Assembly: GCA_019241495.1 (NCBI GenBank)
Contig: JAFAWZ010000327.1
Coordinates: 1 to 15,928, forward strand
DNA: 15,928 bases
Reading direction: 5' to 3'
Source of the DNA: Acidimicrobiales bacterium
GTDB lineage: Bacteria > Actinomycetota > Acidimicrobiia > Acidimicrobiales > Palsa-688
A program made the translations under genes and the position numbers. Shown piece after piece: positions 14,401 to 15,928 of the stretch. The notes beneath the pieces were generated by a model. That model had not been told where the DNA came from and did not search any database. It saw only the letters and a list, made by a program, of their open reading frames with translations. Position 1 is the stretch's first letter. The number at the start of each line of letters is the position of its first letter.

Positions 14401-14664
14401 GGCATCGACGCCTTCGAGGCGCACCGTGATCTGAGCGGTCGCCATGTCGACGACCGTCGGTGGCCGGGCGTCCTCCAAGACCACGGACCCCCCGAAGAAG
14501 TTGGGCCGCTGGGACGCGGCGGGGCGGCCCGAGGCGGCCGACCACACGAGCCCGGCCAGGGCGGCCATGACCAGGACCACGCCGCCAAGGGCGCCTGCGA
14601 GACCGAATCCGGGGGGCCCCTGGCGCTCGCCGCGCTGGCCGAAGCGGGGTTCAGGTTGGGTCAT
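11461..14664 (-). CDS. Large exported, membrane-anchored protein with fibronectin type III domain
   Basis: A 1067-residue protein. A basic N-terminus precedes one hydrophobic helix (about 21-43), acting as a signal anchor. Residues about 60-430 are beta-rich, with repeats resembling propeller blades (for example LWAIDTANGHMAPVRG and GELWFVAQNPTGWSLFG). A Pro/Thr linker is followed by an FN3 domain at about 485-580 (ending LRPATTYAATVTAY and VTFTTSP), then further Ig-like stretches with Cys pairs. A Thr-rich stalk (TTTTTATTTT) leads to a C-terminal helix (about 1033-1052) and a basic tail RRLRRKEASKP. The two anchors imply a large outer loop. The start ATG 14664 has no clear ribosome site. It is the first gene of the five-gene operon and overlaps MoxR as ATGA. 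Its ligand is unknown. Confidence 0.9.
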   Translation of the reverse strand: MTQPEPRFGQRGERQGPPGFGLAGALGGVVLVMAALAGLVWSAASGRPAASQRPNFFGGSVVLEDARPPTVVDMATAQITVRLEGVDAQVGAANYADVQAVPVDGGTMLVNRRTGSFNLLERDNYVADPNGPGVGLGDLPGSTGAEGLASGTDAYILRSAPDATVSLVGAQTVNAAAHMQSTRSSAPASVAPLGFARLGGPVSLQAGSAAVEGAALWVLVGSGEHCSVVRLDPAPTSSQGLVAADPIAEPARCGADALEVGSEVAGLAAPGHVRLLDGAAQPGRDLVEVPFTRLASRILPVGGGTGELWFVAQNPTGWSLFGVSRSARISGPYPLAGLGGAADPVVPVLSNGFLYTLDQAAPGQPSLWAIDTANGHMAPVRGASTYPALTSREQATFQGAEVLVDGPRVVFNNPQSLEAVVVFTDGTHPPVLIDKSQAVAVSTTGPADVNISPPATTPGTPSPPAPSVPVVQPVSKQVTCANTTQKPYAPQVTSISVSSSAALIGWSYELLDQSDCEPTSWAVHVTALSGGHQPGQPIQVVNGQNQYLFNGLRPATTYAATVTAYINAQSTQSTAVTFTTSPRGPDAPLSVTTQADGKGDWVVSWVPCIETDHPDCVVPAAQWTVIGAACSGSYVATPPAIQVPGNQSSVTINSDDLGLLGEALSFTVQGSLISGLTGSPTPDHSCTEAWRPPSPSAITLGVQGLRDGQAIKGVLTVVPSGNPVEAFGLQPSQTEFVYHLGGQTQGPTTAQSATFPGLTPGQQYPTSVDIYPAGHPEAGVTITGPPLSQTLAWPADLIGGMSVTPSVDPSDPNVGSITVGFPADLPSGPVEPENIVLQCGSTQVALSNPQPALSAGTFTEAMDLAQNGGSCTLSLDLAYGATPNPYGGPSPLLTTGFTIGLPQPAYAFTVSYTQKYDQLGVYPTTPGTLAGEGWSVSAASRNPGAVDLCAVAPQAVPVDAAHHPVFPYVIALPLTCQDPAGVDITVRHSYLGQSAPPIDAGVPSHGTPPTTTTTATTTTRPTASTGTVPGGQPPVSGSLGWMAGGLVLIWPGAPLLRRLRRKEASKP

Positions 14665-14932
14665 TTATTACTGTTCGCCGGTTTTGTCGGAGATGCCGAG
14701 GCTAGCCCAGAGGCACTCGGGCCCGCGCCGCGCTGGGCATGGGTCACAGCTCGGCGCGAGCGGTCGACCGCTCCCGCTTTTTCCCACTTCCTCATATCGG
14801 ACAACCCGACTGGTGTGGTGAAGCGGAAGAAAGCGACGACTGGTGCCAATTTCCCGTTCGTACCACCCGTCGCATATCGGCCATTCCGGGGTTCACACGA
14901 AAAGTGACCCCGATGAGTGACACTCTGGGCGG
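14665..14932. other. Divergent promoter region of the kinase/MoxR operon and the phosphorylase operon
   Basis: 268 bp without a gene. It holds a 16-bp perfect palindrome (14758-14773), a direct repeat CATATCGG (14793-14800 and 14873-14880, exactly 80 bp apart), and an imperfect inverted repeat GGGGTTCAC/GTGACCCC (14888-14896 and 14904-14911) shortly before the HAD gene. Promoters for both directions must lie here, but I cannot assign -35/-10 boxes with confidence. Confidence 0.55.
14758..14773. promoter_or_regulatory. 16-bp perfect palindrome, candidate operator
   Basis: GAGCGGTCGACCGCTC is self-complementary over all 16 bases. It lies about 95 bp before the FN3 gene and 160 bp before the HAD gene, which suits a dimeric repressor serving either operon. 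No regulator gene is adjacent in the window. Confidence 0.5.
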
Positions 14933-15679
14933 ATGGCACTGGGCGTTCCGGACTCGATCAAAGCGTTCCTCTTCGACATGGACGGCGTGATCACCCGCAC
15001 CGCCACCGTGCATGCGGCAGCCTGGAAGCAAGCCTTCGACGAGCTCCTCCAGGGGCGCTCGAAGCAGACCGGTGAGCCGTTTCGGCCGTTCGATCCGGTG
15101 GAGGACTACGACCGCTACGTCGACGGCCGCGAGCGCGAGGACGGGGTCCGGGAGTTCGTGGCGTCGCGCCAGATCACCCTCCCCGAGGGCCGGCCCGGGG
15201 ACCGGCCAGGGACTCCGACCGTATGCGGCATTGCCAACCGCAAGAACGCCATCCTCCTCGACAAGCTGGCCCACGAGCGGGTCGGCGTGTTCGACGACAC
15301 TGTCGCCTACGTTGGCGCCGTCCGCGGGCTCGGCCTGCCTCGGGCGGTCGTGTCCGCCAGCGCCAACGCGGCCCAGGTCCTCATCTCGGCCGGAGTGGCG
15401 GACCTCTTCGACGCCCGGATCGACGGCATCGTCGCGGCGGAGAAACACTTGCGCGGCAAGCCGGCGCCGGACATGTTCTGGGCCGGGGCCGAGGCACTCG
15501 GGGTGCCACCCGGCCAAGCCGTCGTGTTCGAAGATGCTCTGGCGGGGGTGGCCGCCGGGCGGGCCGGCCAGTTCGGTTTCGTCGTGGGTGTGGACAGAGT
15601 CGGTCAGGCCGAGGCACTGAAGGACCAGGGTGCGGACGTGGTGGTGAGCGACGTCCGCGAGCTGCTCGCCCAGCCGTGA
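14933..15679 (+). CDS. pgmB: HAD-family beta-phosphoglucomutase
   Basis: A 248-residue protein. HAD motif I is FDMDGVI (14-20), with nucleophile Asp15 and acid/base Asp17. Motif II Ser141 is in VVSASANA, motif III Lys176 in RGKPAPDMF, and motif IV Glu200-Asp201 in VFEDALAG. A helical cap at about 25-100 fits the phosphoglucomutase subclass, and the NRKN segment is typical of the actinobacterial form that precedes GH65 genes. It converts beta-glucose 1-phosphate to glucose 6-phosphate in the cytosol. The next gene encodes a phosphorylase that would supply beta-glucose 1-phosphate, and the two overlap by GTGA. The start ATG has only a weak ribosome site. Confidence 0.92.
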   Translation: MALGVPDSIKAFLFDMDGVITRTATVHAAAWKQAFDELLQGRSKQTGEPFRPFDPVEDYDRYVDGREREDGVREFVASRQITLPEGRPGDRPGTPTVCGIANRKNAILLDKLAHERVGVFDDTVAYVGAVRGLGLPRAVVSASANAAQVLISAGVADLFDARIDGIVAAEKHLRGKPAPDMFWAGAEALGVPPGQAVVFEDALAGVAAGRAGQFGFVVGVDRVGQAEALKDQGADVVVSDVRELLAQP

Positions 15680-15928
15680 TCGACCACCCGGCATTCGCCC
15701 TCGAGCCGTGGGTCATAAGGGAGAACGGCCTGGATCTCGACATCCTCGCCCAGTCGGAGTCGGTGTTCGCCCTGTCGAACGGCCACATAGGGATGCGAGG
15801 AAACCTCGAGGAGGGTGAGCCGCACGGCCTCCCGGGCACCTACCTGAACTCGTACTACGAGCTGCGACCGCTCCCCTATGCCGAGGTTGGCTACGGTTAC
15901 CCCGAGTCGGGCCAGACGGTGATCAACG
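15676..15928 (+). CDS. Glycoside hydrolase family 65 disaccharide phosphorylase, N-terminal part (cut by the window end)
   Basis: 84 codons are visible from a GTG that overlaps the upstream TGA. The segments FALEPWVIRENGLDLDILAQ, SVFALSNGHIGMRGNLEEG and PGTYLNSYYELRPLPYAE are the conserved N-terminal beta-sandwich start of GH65 maltose, trehalose or kojibiose phosphorylases. These enzymes split alpha-linked disaccharides with phosphate to glucose and beta-glucose 1-phosphate. The specificity and catalytic Glu lie beyond the window, so the substrate cannot be called. Coupling to the beta-phosphoglucomutase supports a phosphorolytic role. A similar neighbour pair occurs in mycobacteria. Confidence 0.9.
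   Translation, partial: MIDHPAFALEPWVIRENGLDLDILAQSESVFALSNGHIGMRGNLEEGEPHGLPGTYLNSYYELRPLPYAEVGYGYPESGQTVIN

Overview
The window is GC-rich DNA with GTG/TTG starts, short or overlapping gene junctions, and a gene set typical of Actinomycetota: a tail-anchored Ser/Thr kinase, a TgpA-like/DUF58/MoxR cluster, a TIGR03086 protein, DUF6314, and a beta-phosphoglucomutase/GH65 pair. Protein character suggests an Acidimicrobiia-like or related actinobacterium. That placement is an inference; the sequence alone does not fix the taxon. No tRNA, rRNA, CRISPR array or intact insertion sequence was seen.

Layout. Positions 1-1111 (minus) hold the N-terminal part of a TPR-rich regulator that runs off the left edge, preceded on the same strand by a small tautomerase (1178-1408). 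A non-coding stretch with a 12-bp inverted repeat separates these from a divergent TIGR03086 protein (1760-2302). An MFS transporter (2322-3602) and an S4-domain RNA-binding protein (3756-4124) follow on the minus strand. Positions 4256-5461 are a decay zone with three broken genes: a 5' fragment of bioY, a frameshifted DUF6314 gene, and a remnant of mscL that has lost its start and second membrane helix. A long near-perfect palindrome lies between the last two.

The core of the window is a compact minus-strand operon, transcribed from 14664 down to 5462: a large exported FN3/propeller-like anchor protein, a MoxR AAA+ ATPase, a DUF58 protein, a TgpA-like membrane transglutaminase-fold protein, and a Ser/Thr kinase with a C-terminal membrane anchor. 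Stop and start codons overlap at the first two junctions and lie within 4 bases at the last. The DUF58-TgpA junction carries a 26-bp tandem repeat that creates two 8-codon mini-ORFs linked by overlapping stops and starts. The transglutaminase-like domain appears to have lost its catalytic Cys and His, so the operon looks like an envelope-associated assembly or signalling module rather than a simple cross-linking enzyme system.

At the right edge, a divergent pair (HAD beta-phosphoglucomutase, then the start of a GH65 disaccharide phosphorylase, overlapping by GTGA) forms a disaccharide phosphorolysis pathway. The 268-bp divergent region holds a 16-bp perfect palindrome that could be an operator.
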